A stretch of 64,000 nucleotides of DNA from Melioribacteraceae bacterium. GTDB lineage: Bacteria; Bacteroidota; Ignavibacteria; Ignavibacteriales; Melioribacteraceae. The stretch spans positions 62,001-126,000 of the forward strand of contig JALVFE010000025.1 in NCBI GenBank assembly GCA_027030245.1, written 5' to 3'. Positions 18,073-27,140 of this stretch are shown piece by piece. How positions within the stretch are numbered: the stretch's first letter is position 1; the number at the start of each line of letters is the position of its first letter. The notes below the pieces were generated by a model. The model saw only the letters and a program-made list of their open reading frames with translations, was not told the origin of the DNA and did not search any database. Both the position numbers and the translations under genes were made by a program.

Positions 18073-19319
18073 TATAAGTAATCCAATAATGATTTAGGTA
18101 ATATCATAGATGAAATTTTATAACTGGAATCCAAACTAAACTGAGCGCTTTCCAAATCGATTAATTCTTGCGCCATATCTACGTCGTTTTCCACAGATAA
18201 AAGTTTCAATAATTCAAATTTTTGATTTTGTAACAAATCCAACGTATCGTTTAACCGGTTAGTGATATTTCCCGCTTCAGATAATTTATCGAGAACATGA
18301 GAATTGAATTCCTCAACAATTTGAGTTTGCATTTTATTCGGTCTTTCGCCGTTTCTTAATTTTTCTTTAATGGATAAAAGAGTATTGAAAATATCCGCTT
18401 TCTGGCTTAATGAATTAACTATAGCGGTATCGTCCGAAGTTTCCATCATTTTATCAAAATCTATTACCAAGTTAATTTCCGGATCGTCCAACTGAATCAT
18501 GATATCACTCGGGTCGTCTCCGTTAACCGAAACCAATTCCCCGCTCGATGAATCGAAAACCAAATCATTTACGGTTTGGCTGTCAATAACATTGGAATCC
18601 GAATCTACGATTTCATACGAGAGATCATAAGTATTATCGGCGGTTTTCGTATAACTTAATGTGATTGTATATTCATTACCGTCGGCATCGTATATTTTTT
18701 CGGAACTTTGTTGTACTGAACCTATCGCAGCATTTGAACTTAAATTTCCGGATTGTTCAAGCACCGGAAGGAAAAGTTCCTTGCCGGTAATATTCACTTT
18801 TTGAAATACATTGTTGGAAAGTCTGATTTTTTGTACTCCGCCGATATCGCCGTTAAACTCAACGCTTTTTCCGTCGGCAGATAAACTGAACGGTTTTGTA
18901 GAATGATTCGTTCCGCCGAAGTTATACATATTGTTATATTCCGAATTAGCCAAATCTATTATTGTATTCAATGCCGCATCGATATTTGAAGCAAACACAT
19001 CCAAATCTTCATCAACCGTAGCATTAGTAAGTTTTGTAAATTCCACCAATACTTTTTGGGTTTCCGTTTGGATACCTTCCATTGCAACTATCGAACTATC
19101 AAGCATTGAAATGCTGTTTTCTATGTTATTTGCAAACGACTCATTATTACGTATTTGGTTTTTTAATCTCATTATTCTTGAGTTTGCCAAAGGCGAATCC
19201 GAAGGTTTATTAACCTTGTTTTGCGTTGTAATTCTTTCTTGAATAAACGCTATTCTATCTTTGGCATTCGATAAATTCCGTAAGAATGCAAATTGTAAAA
19301 ACCCGTCCGGTACTCTCAT
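18072..19319 (-). CDS. flgL: Hook-filament junction protein FlgL
   Basis: A protein of 415 residues of the flagellin/FlgL family. The N-terminal coil has the 'NKPSDSPLANSRIMRLKNQI' stretch; the C-terminal coil ends 'DLESAQFSLDSSYKISS'. The beta-rich centre (about 170-290) is expanded, making it about 100 residues longer than E. coli FlgL. It joins FlgK to the filament. It lies 3 bases after flgK, in the usual flgN-flgK-flgL order. Low-complexity Asp/Ser patches in the centre are typical of surface-exposed insertions. Confidence 0.93.
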   Translation of the reverse strand: MRVPDGFLQFAFLRNLSNAKDRIAFIQERITTQNKVNKPSDSPLANSRIMRLKNQIRNNESFANNIENSISMLDSSIVAMEGIQTETQKVLVEFTKLTNATVDEDLDVFASNIDAALNTIIDLANSEYNNMYNFGGTNHSTKPFSLSADGKSVEFNGDIGGVQKIRLSNNVFQKVNITGKELFLPVLEQSGNLSSNAAIGSVQQSSEKIYDADGNEYTITLSYTKTADNTYDLSYEIVDSDSNVIDSQTVNDLVFDSSSGELVSVNGDDPSDIMIQLDDPEINLVIDFDKMMETSDDTAIVNSLSQKADIFNTLLSIKEKLRNGERPNKMQTQIVEEFNSHVLDKLSEAGNITNRLNDTLDLLQNQKFELLKLLSVENDVDMAQELIDLESAQFSLDSSYKISSMILPKSLLDYL

Positions 19320-19322
19320 TTT

Positions 19323-20681
19323 TTACACCAAGTTTATTAATGTTTCAAGTAAATCGTCTGCAAGCGTAATTAATTTTGCCGCAGCATCATACGATTTTTG
19401 ATATTTAAGAACATTTACCATTTCTTCATCCGTAGAGACCCCGGAATATTGCATTTTCTGTTGTTCAAGTTGCGCCAAAACCAAATTATATGAATCGGCA
19501 TCTTGGGAACTGACTTGAATATCGTTAGCAATTTCACTTATATAATTCGAATAATTTTCGGAAATAGTTAAGCCGTCTTCGTATGTTACATTTCTCAGAC
19601 CGGCAATTTCCAACGCAATTTCATTATTTCCATTCGTACCGTCCTTAGAAACGGCAATCATACTGGGATTTTCAAGTATTTTCTCATTAATTTTTAATTC
19701 TCCGTTTTCGTAAGATGTGAAGAATAAAATGCCGTCTTGCGGCGGATTTGTGTTTGTGTAACCTTTTTTATGAACATTGTTAACCGAGTCGTAGATTTTC
19801 TGCGTAAGTGCATCTAAACTTTCCAGATACTTCGGGACTTTCTCGGCAAAAATATCGGTAACAGCTTTAAGTTCGCCGCCGCGTAGCGAAACGGTTGCGG
19901 CACCGTCTTTAGTTTGAACTTTAAGTTTCCCGTCTTCTTGGGCAAGTTTAAATTCAACTCTGTGCAATCCGTCAACGGCAAAAACTCCGCCGATGGAAAC
20001 GTTCGCCACGTTGTTTTTATCTATATTAACATTAATGTTTGCTATTTGGCTCAACTCATTAAGCAACGCGTCCCGTTTGTCAAGTAAGTCGTTTGGACTG
20101 TATCCTACAACGGATGCTTCATATATTTGTTTATTCAACATGTGAATCTGTTCGGTAATGGTGTTTATTTTACTTACCATGTTTTGTGCATCCGCTCTCA
20201 TATCAGATTGGATTTGCGTAAGATCGTCATGAATATTTTGAATTTTTTCCGAAAGTTGTTGAGCCGCTTGAATAACGCTTGTCCGTAAAGGTGACGAAGT
20301 GGGATCAACCGATAAATCATCCCATGATTCAAAAAATTTATTAATCAAATTGGAAAGTCCGTAATCGGAAGGCTCGCTGTATAAAGATTCAACTTGACTT
20401 AAAACTTGCGCTTCTTTCTGTGCGGAATAAAAATTCTGGTTTGCGTTTCTTATTTGCCTTTCCGTAATTTCGTTGCTTACTCTTAAAACATGATCTAATT
20501 TTACACCTGCACCGAATGTAAAGTTTGCTCTGTAATCCGGTCTTTCCGTTCCAAGAACAACCAACCGTCTGCTATAATTCGGATTATTCGCATTGGCAAT
20601 ATTATCGGAAACAATGGACAACGCCCTTTGATAAGTAAACAAACTTGTTCGCGATATATTAAATAAATTACTTATACCCAT
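19323..20681 (-). CDS. flgK: Hook-associated protein FlgK
   Basis: A protein of 452 residues. The N-terminus has the rod/hook family motif 'SDNIANANNPNYSRR'. Then comes the FlgK helical region ('LINKFFESWDDLSVDPTSSP', 'LNKQIYEASVVGYSPNDLLD') and the C-terminal 'LKYQKSYDAAAKLITLADD'. At 452 residues it is on the short side, with a reduced variable domain compared with E. coli (547). It forms the first hook-filament junction layer. It follows flgN by 3 bases and precedes flgL. Confidence 0.95.
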   Translation of the reverse strand: MGISNLFNISRTSLFTYQRALSIVSDNIANANNPNYSRRLVVLGTERPDYRANFTFGAGVKLDHVLRVSNEITERQIRNANQNFYSAQKEAQVLSQVESLYSEPSDYGLSNLINKFFESWDDLSVDPTSSPLRTSVIQAAQQLSEKIQNIHDDLTQIQSDMRADAQNMVSKINTITEQIHMLNKQIYEASVVGYSPNDLLDKRDALLNELSQIANINVNIDKNNVANVSIGGVFAVDGLHRVEFKLAQEDGKLKVQTKDGAATVSLRGGELKAVTDIFAEKVPKYLESLDALTQKIYDSVNNVHKKGYTNTNPPQDGILFFTSYENGELKINEKILENPSMIAVSKDGTNGNNEIALEIAGLRNVTYEDGLTISENYSNYISEIANDIQVSSQDADSYNLVLAQLEQQKMQYSGVSTDEEMVNVLKYQKSYDAAAKLITLADDLLETLINLV

Positions 20682-20684
20682 TTT

Positions 20685-21140
20685 TTAACCTTTTTTATCT
20701 ATTAACGATTTGGTTGTTGTGTTTAATATTGCCGAAATAGTTTCCGAAACAAATTGACGCGTATGTTGAATAAGGAACATGTTTTGCTTATTTAACTTCA
20801 TTATTTCGGAAATATATCCTTTAATGGTATTGTTAAATGTCTGTAAGGTCTTCAGCTGTTTTTCGTCCGCTCTTCCTTTTAATACAGAGAGCAGATTGGA
20901 TATTTTGAAATCATTATTACTCAAATTGAGTTTTTGATAAATCTCAATGATGGAATCCAAGCGTTTCTCTTCATTAGTTTGAATTTTAAGCAACAATTTT
21001 TCTTCTTGCTTTATAATTTCTTCCAAAGCCGAATTATTACGTGAAACAAGTGCTTCTTGTTTCTTCTTCATTACTTCCAAAAGCGATTGCAAGTCTTTCT
21101 TTTGGGTTTCCAATACCGTTAGTATTTTATCGATTTTCAT
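20685..21140 (-). CDS. flgN: FlgN-like export chaperone
   Basis: A protein of 151 residues, almost entirely helical and charged, with the FlgN-family layout: a long N-terminal coil rich in Lys, Glu and Leu ('EEIIKQEEKLLLKIQTNEE') and a C-terminal helix after about residue 110. FlgN chaperones FlgK and FlgL to the export gate, and both genes follow immediately. Family assignment relies on size, helix pattern and position, since FlgN sequences are weakly conserved. Its ATG overlaps the flgJ stop by 4 bases. Confidence 0.8.
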   Translation of the reverse strand: MKIDKILTVLETQKKDLQSLLEVMKKKQEALVSRNNSALEEIIKQEEKLLLKIQTNEEKRLDSIIEIYQKLNLSNNDFKISNLLSVLKGRADEKQLKTLQTFNNTIKGYISEIMKLNKQNMFLIQHTRQFVSETISAILNTTTKSLIDKKG

Positions 21141-21934
21141 GATGAACTCAAATTATTTAAATAATGTTTAACTCTGTTTATATAAGTTTTTGTTTCGGTA
21201 AAAGGCGGAATGCCTTTGTATTTCTTAACGTTGCCGGGTCCGGCGTTATAAGCGGCTAAAGCAAGGTCTTTATTACCATTATATTGTCGAAGCATTAGCG
21301 CCAAATATTTAGTGCCGGCAAAAATGTTTTCTCTTGGGTCCCAAACATTCTTTACTCCCAAATATTCGGCTGTTGCATCGGTAAGTTGCATCAATCCTTT
21401 AGCATTTGCTTTGGAAACGGCTTTCGGATTTCCTCCCGATTCGGCTAAAATAACCGACTTGATTAATTCGGATTCAACCCCGTATTTTTTTGATGCTTCG
21501 AGAATTATATGTTCAAACTCGGCAATTTTATTTTGTTTGGCGTTAGCTTTTTTTGCTTTACGCATTATTTCATTTTTCAAGCTGTTCTTCACATTAATTT
21601 TCGTGAAACGCAGTTTATTTATATCGAGTTTTTCTCCGGTTAATTTTTCATAAATTTTACCCGCTACACCAAAACTTTTAGCTTCGGACATGTATGTAGC
21701 TAATTCGTTTTCAAAAATCGTATCGAACACGTCGCCGCCGTAGTTATTTTCGCCGAAAAGTCCGCCCACCGATTTTGTCATGCTTTTCAACATCATTCGT
21801 GTAAGCATGGATTCAAAATCAAGTGAAGTTTTAGCAAGTTTTCGCTTTTCTTCCGGCGTAAAATTATTTTTTACTTTTGCCGGTTGCTTAATTTGCTTTA
21901 ACGGATTCGATATTTTTAACTCTAACGGTTTCAT
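21137..21934 (-). CDS. flgJ: FlgJ-type rod-binding protein fused to an SLT lytic transglycosylase
   Basis: A protein of 265 residues. The N-terminal rod-binding domain (about 30-105) has 'LDFESMLTRMMLKSM' and 'YGGDVFDTIFENELA'. A Lys-rich linker leads to a C-terminal goose-lysozyme-like SLT domain (about 135-262): catalytic Glu165 in L-A-E-S-G-G-N-P, 'NAKGLMQLTDATAEYLG' and 'ALAAYNAGPGNVKKYKG'. E. coli FlgJ has a glucosaminidase domain instead; SLT fusions are known in other lineages. It caps the growing rod and opens the peptidoglycan. It starts 1 base after the flgI stop. Confidence 0.93.
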   Translation of the reverse strand: MKPLELKISNPLKQIKQPAKVKNNFTPEEKRKLAKTSLDFESMLTRMMLKSMTKSVGGLFGENNYGGDVFDTIFENELATYMSEAKSFGVAGKIYEKLTGEKLDINKLRFTKINVKNSLKNEIMRKAKKANAKQNKIAEFEHIILEASKKYGVESELIKSVILAESGGNPKAVSKANAKGLMQLTDATAEYLGVKNVWDPRENIFAGTKYLALMLRQYNGNKDLALAAYNAGPGNVKKYKGIPPFTETKTYINRVKHYLNNLSSS

Positions 21935-21935
21935 G

Positions 21936-23030
21936 TTAAATTATAATTAATTCTGCGTTTAATGCTCCTGCTTCTTTTAATGCTTGAAAAATTGCTATTA
22001 TATCTCTCGGGGAAACTTTTAACGAATTCAAAGCCGCCGCAACTTCCTGCACATTAGTCGCCCCGTTTATTGAATATGTAGAACTGTTTTGTTGTTCCAC
22101 TTTCGGTACTCTGTTATTAAAGAAAACCGTTTGACCTTGAGAAAATCCGGATGGCTGAGAAATTATCGGGAACGACTTTATGGTTATATTCAAACTTCCG
22201 TGAGTAATGGTAACCGGCGAAATTCTAACGTTTGTTCCAGAAACAACAGTACCGGTTTTCTCGTTTAATACAACACGAGCCACAACATCTTTGTTCACTT
22301 GAATTGATTCCAACGATGCCAAAAAGCCGGTGATATTACCTTTTCTGTTATCGGGAACCTTTACTTTAATTTCACTTCCGCCAATCGGTTTTGCCAATGA
22401 ATCGTTAAACTGTGTGTTTATTGCATTTGCAATATTATTAAGCGTTGTGAAGTCCGGCTCTCGTAACAGTATTGTTATTTCATCCGTATTATAGTTTTCT
22501 GAATTTGTAATTGCTTTTTGTAATTCACCGCCGTTCGGTATCCTACCGCTAAGGGCGTGATTCCGCGCAACCCTTCCGCCACTAACGGTATTTATATCGT
22601 AACCGCCTATTGAAACTGCTCCTTGAGCAATTGCGTATACTTCCCCGTTCTTACCGGATAACGGCGTCATCAATAAAGTTCCGCCCATCAGACTTGTCGC
22701 ATCGCCAAGAGAAGAGACAAGCACATCGAAATTTGCGCCTTGTTGCAGTAAGTTGCTAACGGTTGCCGTTACCATAACCGCTGCAATATTACGCGTTCTT
22801 AAGTTCTCTTGCGGAACGGTAATTCCGAAACGTTTGAGCATCGAAATTACTGATTGCACTGTAAACGTTGAACGGTAACTGTCGCCGCTACCCGCAAGTC
22901 CTACCACAAGCCCGTAACCGATTAATTGTTCCGATTTAACCCCTTTGAAATATGCGATATCCTTAATTCGTTGGGCATCTACAATTCCGTTGAGCAAAAT
23001 AAAAATTAATATAACCTTTAAGTATTTCAT
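21936..23030 (-). CDS. flgI: P-ring protein FlgI
   Basis: A protein of 364 residues from the ATG at 23030, which has GGTGAT five bases upstream; a longer reading from 23051 is unlikely. A signal peptide (about 1-19) is followed by the family opening 'RIKDIAYFKGVKSEQLIGYG' with 'GLAGSGDSYRSTFTVQSV', and it ends 'VSPRDIIAIFQALKEAGAL', the normal FlgI finish. It assembles the periplasmic ring around the rod in the peptidoglycan layer. It follows flgH by 8 bases and precedes flgJ by 1. Confidence 0.96.
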   Translation of the reverse strand: MKYLKVILIFILLNGIVDAQRIKDIAYFKGVKSEQLIGYGLVVGLAGSGDSYRSTFTVQSVISMLKRFGITVPQENLRTRNIAAVMVTATVSNLLQQGANFDVLVSSLGDATSLMGGTLLMTPLSGKNGEVYAIAQGAVSIGGYDINTVSGGRVARNHALSGRIPNGGELQKAITNSENYNTDEITILLREPDFTTLNNIANAINTQFNDSLAKPIGGSEIKVKVPDNRKGNITGFLASLESIQVNKDVVARVVLNEKTGTVVSGTNVRISPVTITHGSLNITIKSFPIISQPSGFSQGQTVFFNNRVPKVEQQNSSTYSINGATNVQEVAAALNSLKVSPRDIIAIFQALKEAGALNAELIII

Positions 23031-23038
23031 TTTATCAC

Positions 23039-23608
23039 CTAAAATAACCAATGGAATAGTTTAGTTAACCAACCCGGGCTTTGAACCCGGTCGATTGCCC
23101 CGCTTCCTTCCAGAATAAGTTCCGCTTCGGAAATATTATACGAATAAACCGTATTGTCGGCTTGAATATCCGAAACTCTCACTATGCCTTTTATTGAGAT
23201 CATCTGTTCTTCACCGTTGATTGATATTTTTCTGCTTCCTTTTATATGCAGCAATCCGTTCGGTAAAACAGAATCGATAAGCGCACTGATTTTTGTTCTA
23301 AACATTCCGGATGATTTTGTCACTCCCGCACCTTTGAATTCACTGTTTGTGCCAAGGTCTAGATCGGCGCCGGGTATTGAATTTCCTGATACACTCCCTT
23401 TTCCTCCCAGACCGATATCGCTTGATCTACCCGTTGAAGTTTCAGCTTTGTTCGATGCTTGAGATGCTTCGACTACAACAATAGTAATCGCATCGCCGAC
23501 ACGCGAAGCTTTGTAATCGGAAAACAATGAATTTGATGCGTATTGTTTCATTGTTTGCCCTAAACTGCAAACAGTCATTGTTAGTAATATGATTATTGTT
23601 TTTTTCAT
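23039..23608 (-). CDS. flgH: L-ring protein FlgH without a clear lipobox
   Basis: A protein of 189 residues from the ATG at 23608; a TTG at 23620 is an alternative. It is recognised by 'YKASRVGDAITIVVVEASQA', 'KGAGVTKSSGMFRTKISALI' and 'VLPNGLLHIKGSRKI', and by ending in 'LTKLFHWLF'. It forms the outer-membrane ring. FlgH is normally a lipoprotein. Here the only early Cys (Cys14) is preceded by T-V and not by the Gly/Ala/Ser needed at -1, and S-L-G before Gln18 looks like a signal peptidase I site. Neighbours are flgA (4 bases upstream) and flgI. Confidence 0.93.
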   Translation of the reverse strand: MKKTIIILLTMTVCSLGQTMKQYASNSLFSDYKASRVGDAITIVVVEASQASNKAETSTGRSSDIGLGGKGSVSGNSIPGADLDLGTNSEFKGAGVTKSSGMFRTKISALIDSVLPNGLLHIKGSRKISINGEEQMISIKGIVRVSDIQADNTVYSYNISEAELILEGSGAIDRVQSPGWLTKLFHWLF

Positions 23609-23612
23609 TTTC

Positions 23613-24272
23613 TTACTCAACTATTTCTACTATATTTTTATTTATTACCCGCGCCGCAAATTGTTTACCATTTTTATAATTGTAAACTTTTATTACGTCA
23701 TCTTTGTCTCCGGCGCTTCTTGTTTTAACATTAAAAGAAATTTCAATATTTCCGATTTGTTTAACGGCTTTAACAATCCGGTTTTTCTCAAGCAGCTTGC
23801 GTGCTTCAATCATTACATCCTGAAGAACATAATTTTTTCTTATCGTTCTTTTGGCTATCGCATTTTCAATATTAAATTCAACCGCAACCGGTTTATTTCT
23901 GAGTTTCGCAACATCCATTTCCTTTACAGTAAAATCATTGACAGACAATCTTTCACCTTTCTTTATGTCATTTACCGCAACCAGAACATTTTTATACAAC
24001 CTTACTCTTAACGAAATATAGGATTGTGTTTTCGTATTTCCTTTTTCAAGATAAACCGGCAAATAAGCCATTGCGCCTTTTAATTTCAATTCTTTGTCTT
24101 TTGCCAATTCCACTTTCACGTTACGCGCTTCAAATATTTTTGGTGTTGATAACACTTCATACTCAAACCGGTTGTAGCCGGTTAATTTGGATTTCAGATA
24201 ATCGTTAATCATACTATCCGAAAGCCGGCTACCGAATATTCCCAAAAGTATGATTAATATATTCGTTAACAT
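23613..24272 (-). CDS. flgA: P-ring assembly chaperone FlgA
   Basis: A protein of 219 residues with an N-terminal hydrophobic signal segment. A SAF-type domain (about 93-155) includes 'VLVAVNDIKKGERLSVNDFTV'; a C-terminal FlgA domain follows with 'RIVKAVKQIGNIEISFNVKT' and the 'VYNYKNGKQFAARVINKN' type ending. FlgA is a periplasmic chaperone for FlgI polymerisation. It lies 8 bases after flgG and directly before flgH and flgI, the usual arrangement. Confidence 0.92.
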   Translation of the reverse strand: MLTNILIILLGIFGSRLSDSMINDYLKSKLTGYNRFEYEVLSTPKIFEARNVKVELAKDKELKLKGAMAYLPVYLEKGNTKTQSYISLRVRLYKNVLVAVNDIKKGERLSVNDFTVKEMDVAKLRNKPVAVEFNIENAIAKRTIRKNYVLQDVMIEARKLLEKNRIVKAVKQIGNIEISFNVKTRSAGDKDDVIKVYNYKNGKQFAARVINKNIVEIVE

Positions 24273-24280
24273 TTTAGTTA

Positions 24281-25081
24281 CTATCCCCGTTTTAGATTAT
24301 TGGCTATTGAAAGCATATCTTCAACGGTTTTAACTGTTTTGGAATTTATCTCGTATGCACGCTGCGCTGCAATCATATTAATCATTTCCTCGACTATATC
24401 TACATTTGAAGCTTCAAGGAAGCCTTGGTTTATTTCCCCGAAACCGTCTTTAGCAGGATCTCCGAGAATCGGCGGACCTGATGTTTCCGTTTCTGCGTAA
24501 AGATTATCGCCAAGTGCTTTCAAGCCTGCGGGATTAACAAATTTTGCCAGTTGAATATTTCCCAATTCAATTTTATCGCCGCCCACTTCGGTTAAACTAA
24601 CCGCGCCGTCTTTGGAGATATTTATCCGTAAAGTCGCATCGGTAATGGTAAAACCCGGTTCCAAAACATATCCGCCGGTTGTAACGATTGAACCGTTCGC
24701 GGAAATTTTAAACGAACCGTCACGCGTATAAGCATAAGTGCCGTCGGGTTTCCTTACCTGAAAAAATCCGTCGCCTTGAATTGCCAAATCCAATTGGTGA
24801 TCGGTTTGTCTGAGATCACCCTGTTGAAATATTTTTTGCGTTGAAGAAATTTTAACGCCGCTACCAACTTGAATGGTAGGGTTTCCGTTTTCAACAACAC
24901 CGGTTTCATCGGCATTTCTCGGATTAGCCGCAACCTCTTGATACATAAGGTCTTTGAACTCAGCTCTATTTCGCTTAAAACTGGTTGTATTAATATTCGC
25001 AATATTATTAGAAATTACTTCGATGTTCAGCTGTTGAGCATACATTCCGGAAGCAGCTGCTCTTAATGCTCTGTTTGGCAT
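24281..25081 (-). CDS. flgG: Distal rod protein FlgG
   Basis: A protein of 266 residues. The N-terminus has 'ALRAAASGMYAQQLNIEVIS' followed by N-N-I-A-N-I-N-T-T; the internal 'QGDGFFQVRKPDGTYAYTRD' and the end 'AQRAYEINSKTVKTVEDML' are classical FlgG. A near-perfect GGAGGT lies five bases before the ATG, one of the strongest ribosome sites here, in line with a structural protein made in many copies. It follows flgF by 15 bases. Confidence 0.96.
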   Translation of the reverse strand: MPNRALRAAASGMYAQQLNIEVISNNIANINTTSFKRNRAEFKDLMYQEVAANPRNADETGVVENGNPTIQVGSGVKISSTQKIFQQGDLRQTDHQLDLAIQGDGFFQVRKPDGTYAYTRDGSFKISANGSIVTTGGYVLEPGFTITDATLRINISKDGAVSLTEVGGDKIELGNIQLAKFVNPAGLKALGDNLYAETETSGPPILGDPAKDGFGEINQGFLEASNVDIVEEMINMIAAQRAYEINSKTVKTVEDMLSIANNLKRG

Positions 25082-25096
25082 TATACCTCCTTATTA

Positions 25097-25804
25097 TTAA
25101 ACTTTACCGATTTCTTTTGCCTGTCCCATCATTTGGTCGAGCGAAGCAATCATTTTTTGTGAAGCTTCGTAATCTTTTTCCAATTTGATCATCGCTTGCA
25201 TTTCCAAAATCGGATTTGTATTCGATTCTTCCAAATATCCTTGATGTATTTCGAAATCGCTCTCCGGCGCTTTTCTATAATCTTCATCCGCCAGGTAATA
25301 TTTTCCGTTTCCGCTTCTTATAAGTTTGCGGGTGTCTTCAACTTCAACTATTTTAAGTTGATTAACAATTTCATCCCCCACTTTAATTATACCGTCTTTG
25401 GTTATCGTTACCGGTTTATTGCTTTCAAAGATGTTTTCCAGAAAAGATATTTCACCGTTTTTACCTTGTACTCTTTCACCGTCTTCCGTAGTTAGAAAAC
25501 CTTCCGCATCAATTTTGAATTTGCCGTTTTTTGTTATTTCCAATCCTTGTTCCGTTTTAACCACAAAGAAACCTTTACCCGAAATCGCAAGGTCAAACGG
25601 GTTTCCGGTCTCGAGCAAACTGCCCTCAGAAAAATCGGTTATTTGTTTTACCGTTTTGTTTTCTTCCCTATCCAAATATTCTGAGAACGGGATTTCCCTT
25701 TTGAATCCGGTCGTATTTATGTTTGCTAGGTTATTGGCAACAATTTCTATGTTTCTAATTTTATCCTGCAAACTTTTGGCGGCAAAATAAAGACCTTTTA
25801 CCAT
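25097..25804 (-). CDS. flgF: Proximal rod protein FlgF
   Basis: A protein of 235 residues of the rod/hook family: 'LYFAAKSLQDKIRNIEIVAN' then N-L-A-N-I-N-T-T-G-F-K-R at the start, 'ISGKGFFVVKTEQGLEITKN' in the centre, and the C-terminal 'MQAMIKLEKDYEASQKMI'. It is shorter and less typical than FlgG and precedes it, so FlgF is the best fit (a second FlgG-like rod protein is the alternative). Its ATG overlaps the end of the small upstream gene by 7 bases. Confidence 0.88.
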   Translation of the reverse strand: MVKGLYFAAKSLQDKIRNIEIVANNLANINTTGFKREIPFSEYLDREENKTVKQITDFSEGSLLETGNPFDLAISGKGFFVVKTEQGLEITKNGKFKIDAEGFLTTEDGERVQGKNGEISFLENIFESNKPVTITKDGIIKVGDEIVNQLKIVEVEDTRKLIRSGNGKYYLADEDYRKAPESDFEIHQGYLEESNTNPILEMQAMIKLEKDYEASQKMIASLDQMMGQAKEIGKV

Positions 25805-25992
25805 TGTTCATTTCCTTTGTTGTTAAGGTTTACTTCTTCCATTAACATAATTAGCCGCGATGTAACTTCGGCTTTATTTATTAACGGATTATTCTTATTA
25901 AAATATTTCTCCACACTTTGTTTTTCCATTAGGCTTAACTCAAACATCTGTTGAAGCTTGGTAACAATATTTTTTGTGTTTATTGTTTTCAT
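25798..25992 (-). CDS. Small uncharacterised protein upstream of flgF
   Basis: A protein of 64 residues, charged, helical and with no membrane helix. The ATG at 25992 lies 5 bases after the stop of the upstream FliK-like gene, and its end overlaps flgF by 7 bases. This tight packing argues it is translated. No family is recognised. It could be a small chaperone or regulator of the rod operon. Confidence 0.6.
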   Translation of the reverse strand: MKTINTKNIVTKLQQMFELSLMEKQSVEKYFNKNNPLINKAEVTSRLIMLMEEVNLNNKGNEQW

Positions 25993-25997
25993 TTTTT

Positions 25998-27140
25998 TTA
26001 CGAATAATTCACTACTGATTTATAATTATCAAATATCTTTCTCATATTCTTTTTTTTAAATGATTTAAATCTTAAGAATGATTTCAAATGCATATCCGCA
26101 TTTATCTTTTCATTAAAAGTTTCCGTAATAAATTTACCTTCTAACGGATCGCCGACAGAATGCAATTCGCCGTAAATTATGTTCTCCGTCAAGTACCCTA
26201 TTAATTTATTTTCTTTATTATCAGTGGTAATAAAAAGATTATATACTTGCGTATCTTTTTCCGCTTCATACTTTACGTAGTAGAACTTGTAACCTCTTCC
26301 ATTGCTTAATACAATAAAATCTTTATAAATTCCGGTAAGGGCGAAATAGCTTTTTTGAAGAAGATATTTTTCAAGATATTTCGCGATACTCCCGGTTAGT
26401 TGTTCTTCACCAATAGATTTTCTTTGTTGTTCATCTTCCAAGAGTTCGAGAATTTCAATTAAATTATTGTCCTTGTTTTTAAGCTTACCGGAAAGCTCTT
26501 CAGCGTTGTTGCAAACAAGATACGACCAAAGTGCTTGCGTAAAACGTGAAAACCCGTTTTCAATTTTATATTCGTTTAGCAATTCGAATATTTTTTCGCT
26601 AATGCTTTCAAAACTTTGATCAAATATTTTAATGAATCTGTCTAACACCTTTGCAGTATTGAGTTTATTACTGTTCCATATCAAATGAGTCAGTACTTTT
26701 AATTCATCTAATGAGTAATTTGAATTATTCATTCTTAAAAATGTTATCAATTCCTCTACAAAACTTTTTACCAACGGTTTTTGTAATACCAGTAACAGGT
26801 TTACCGTTTCAGTGGTTAACGGATTTTTCTTTATTCCCAGAATCTTCAATAATTTATCAATCTGCCGTTCATTGTTTTCTTTCTTTATGTCCAACGATAC
26901 CGTTAAAGGATTATTCTTTATAATTTTACCTGCAACAATCTCACCGATTTCCAAATCAACCGGTAATTCGGTTACGTATAATTTTCCGTCTATTAAAACT
27001 TTTTCTCCTTTAGGGAATTTTTCTATTACTTCAATTTTAACCGGCGTATATCGAATAGTTGTTAACCCAACCGTTTTATCCTTTACCAAGCTTAATCTTG
27101 AAAACGGAATATAATTTCTATTTAAATATTTCTTTTCCAT
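25998..27140 (-). CDS. Possible FliK-like flagellar protein
   Basis: A protein of 380 residues with no signal or membrane segment. The N-terminal beta module (about 25-80, 'GKLYVTELPVDLEIGEIVAG') followed by a helical region that begins 'IDKLLKILGIKKNPLTTETV' (about 90-200) resembles the layout of FliK-like hook-length proteins of Gram-positive and related flagella. The C-terminal part (about 260-360, 'YFALTGIYKDFIVLSNGRGY') is beta-rich, as a FliK export-switch domain would be. A clear FliK sits at 43995, so this would be a second, divergent member. It shares 1 base with the upstream gene. Confidence 0.5.
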   Translation of the reverse strand: MEKKYLNRNYIPFSRLSLVKDKTVGLTTIRYTPVKIEVIEKFPKGEKVLIDGKLYVTELPVDLEIGEIVAGKIIKNNPLTVSLDIKKENNERQIDKLLKILGIKKNPLTTETVNLLLVLQKPLVKSFVEELITFLRMNNSNYSLDELKVLTHLIWNSNKLNTAKVLDRFIKIFDQSFESISEKIFELLNEYKIENGFSRFTQALWSYLVCNNAEELSGKLKNKDNNLIEILELLEDEQQRKSIGEEQLTGSIAKYLEKYLLQKSYFALTGIYKDFIVLSNGRGYKFYYVKYEAEKDTQVYNLFITTDNKENKLIGYLTENIIYGELHSVGDPLEGKFITETFNEKINADMHLKSFLRFKSFKKKNMRKIFDNYKSVVNYS

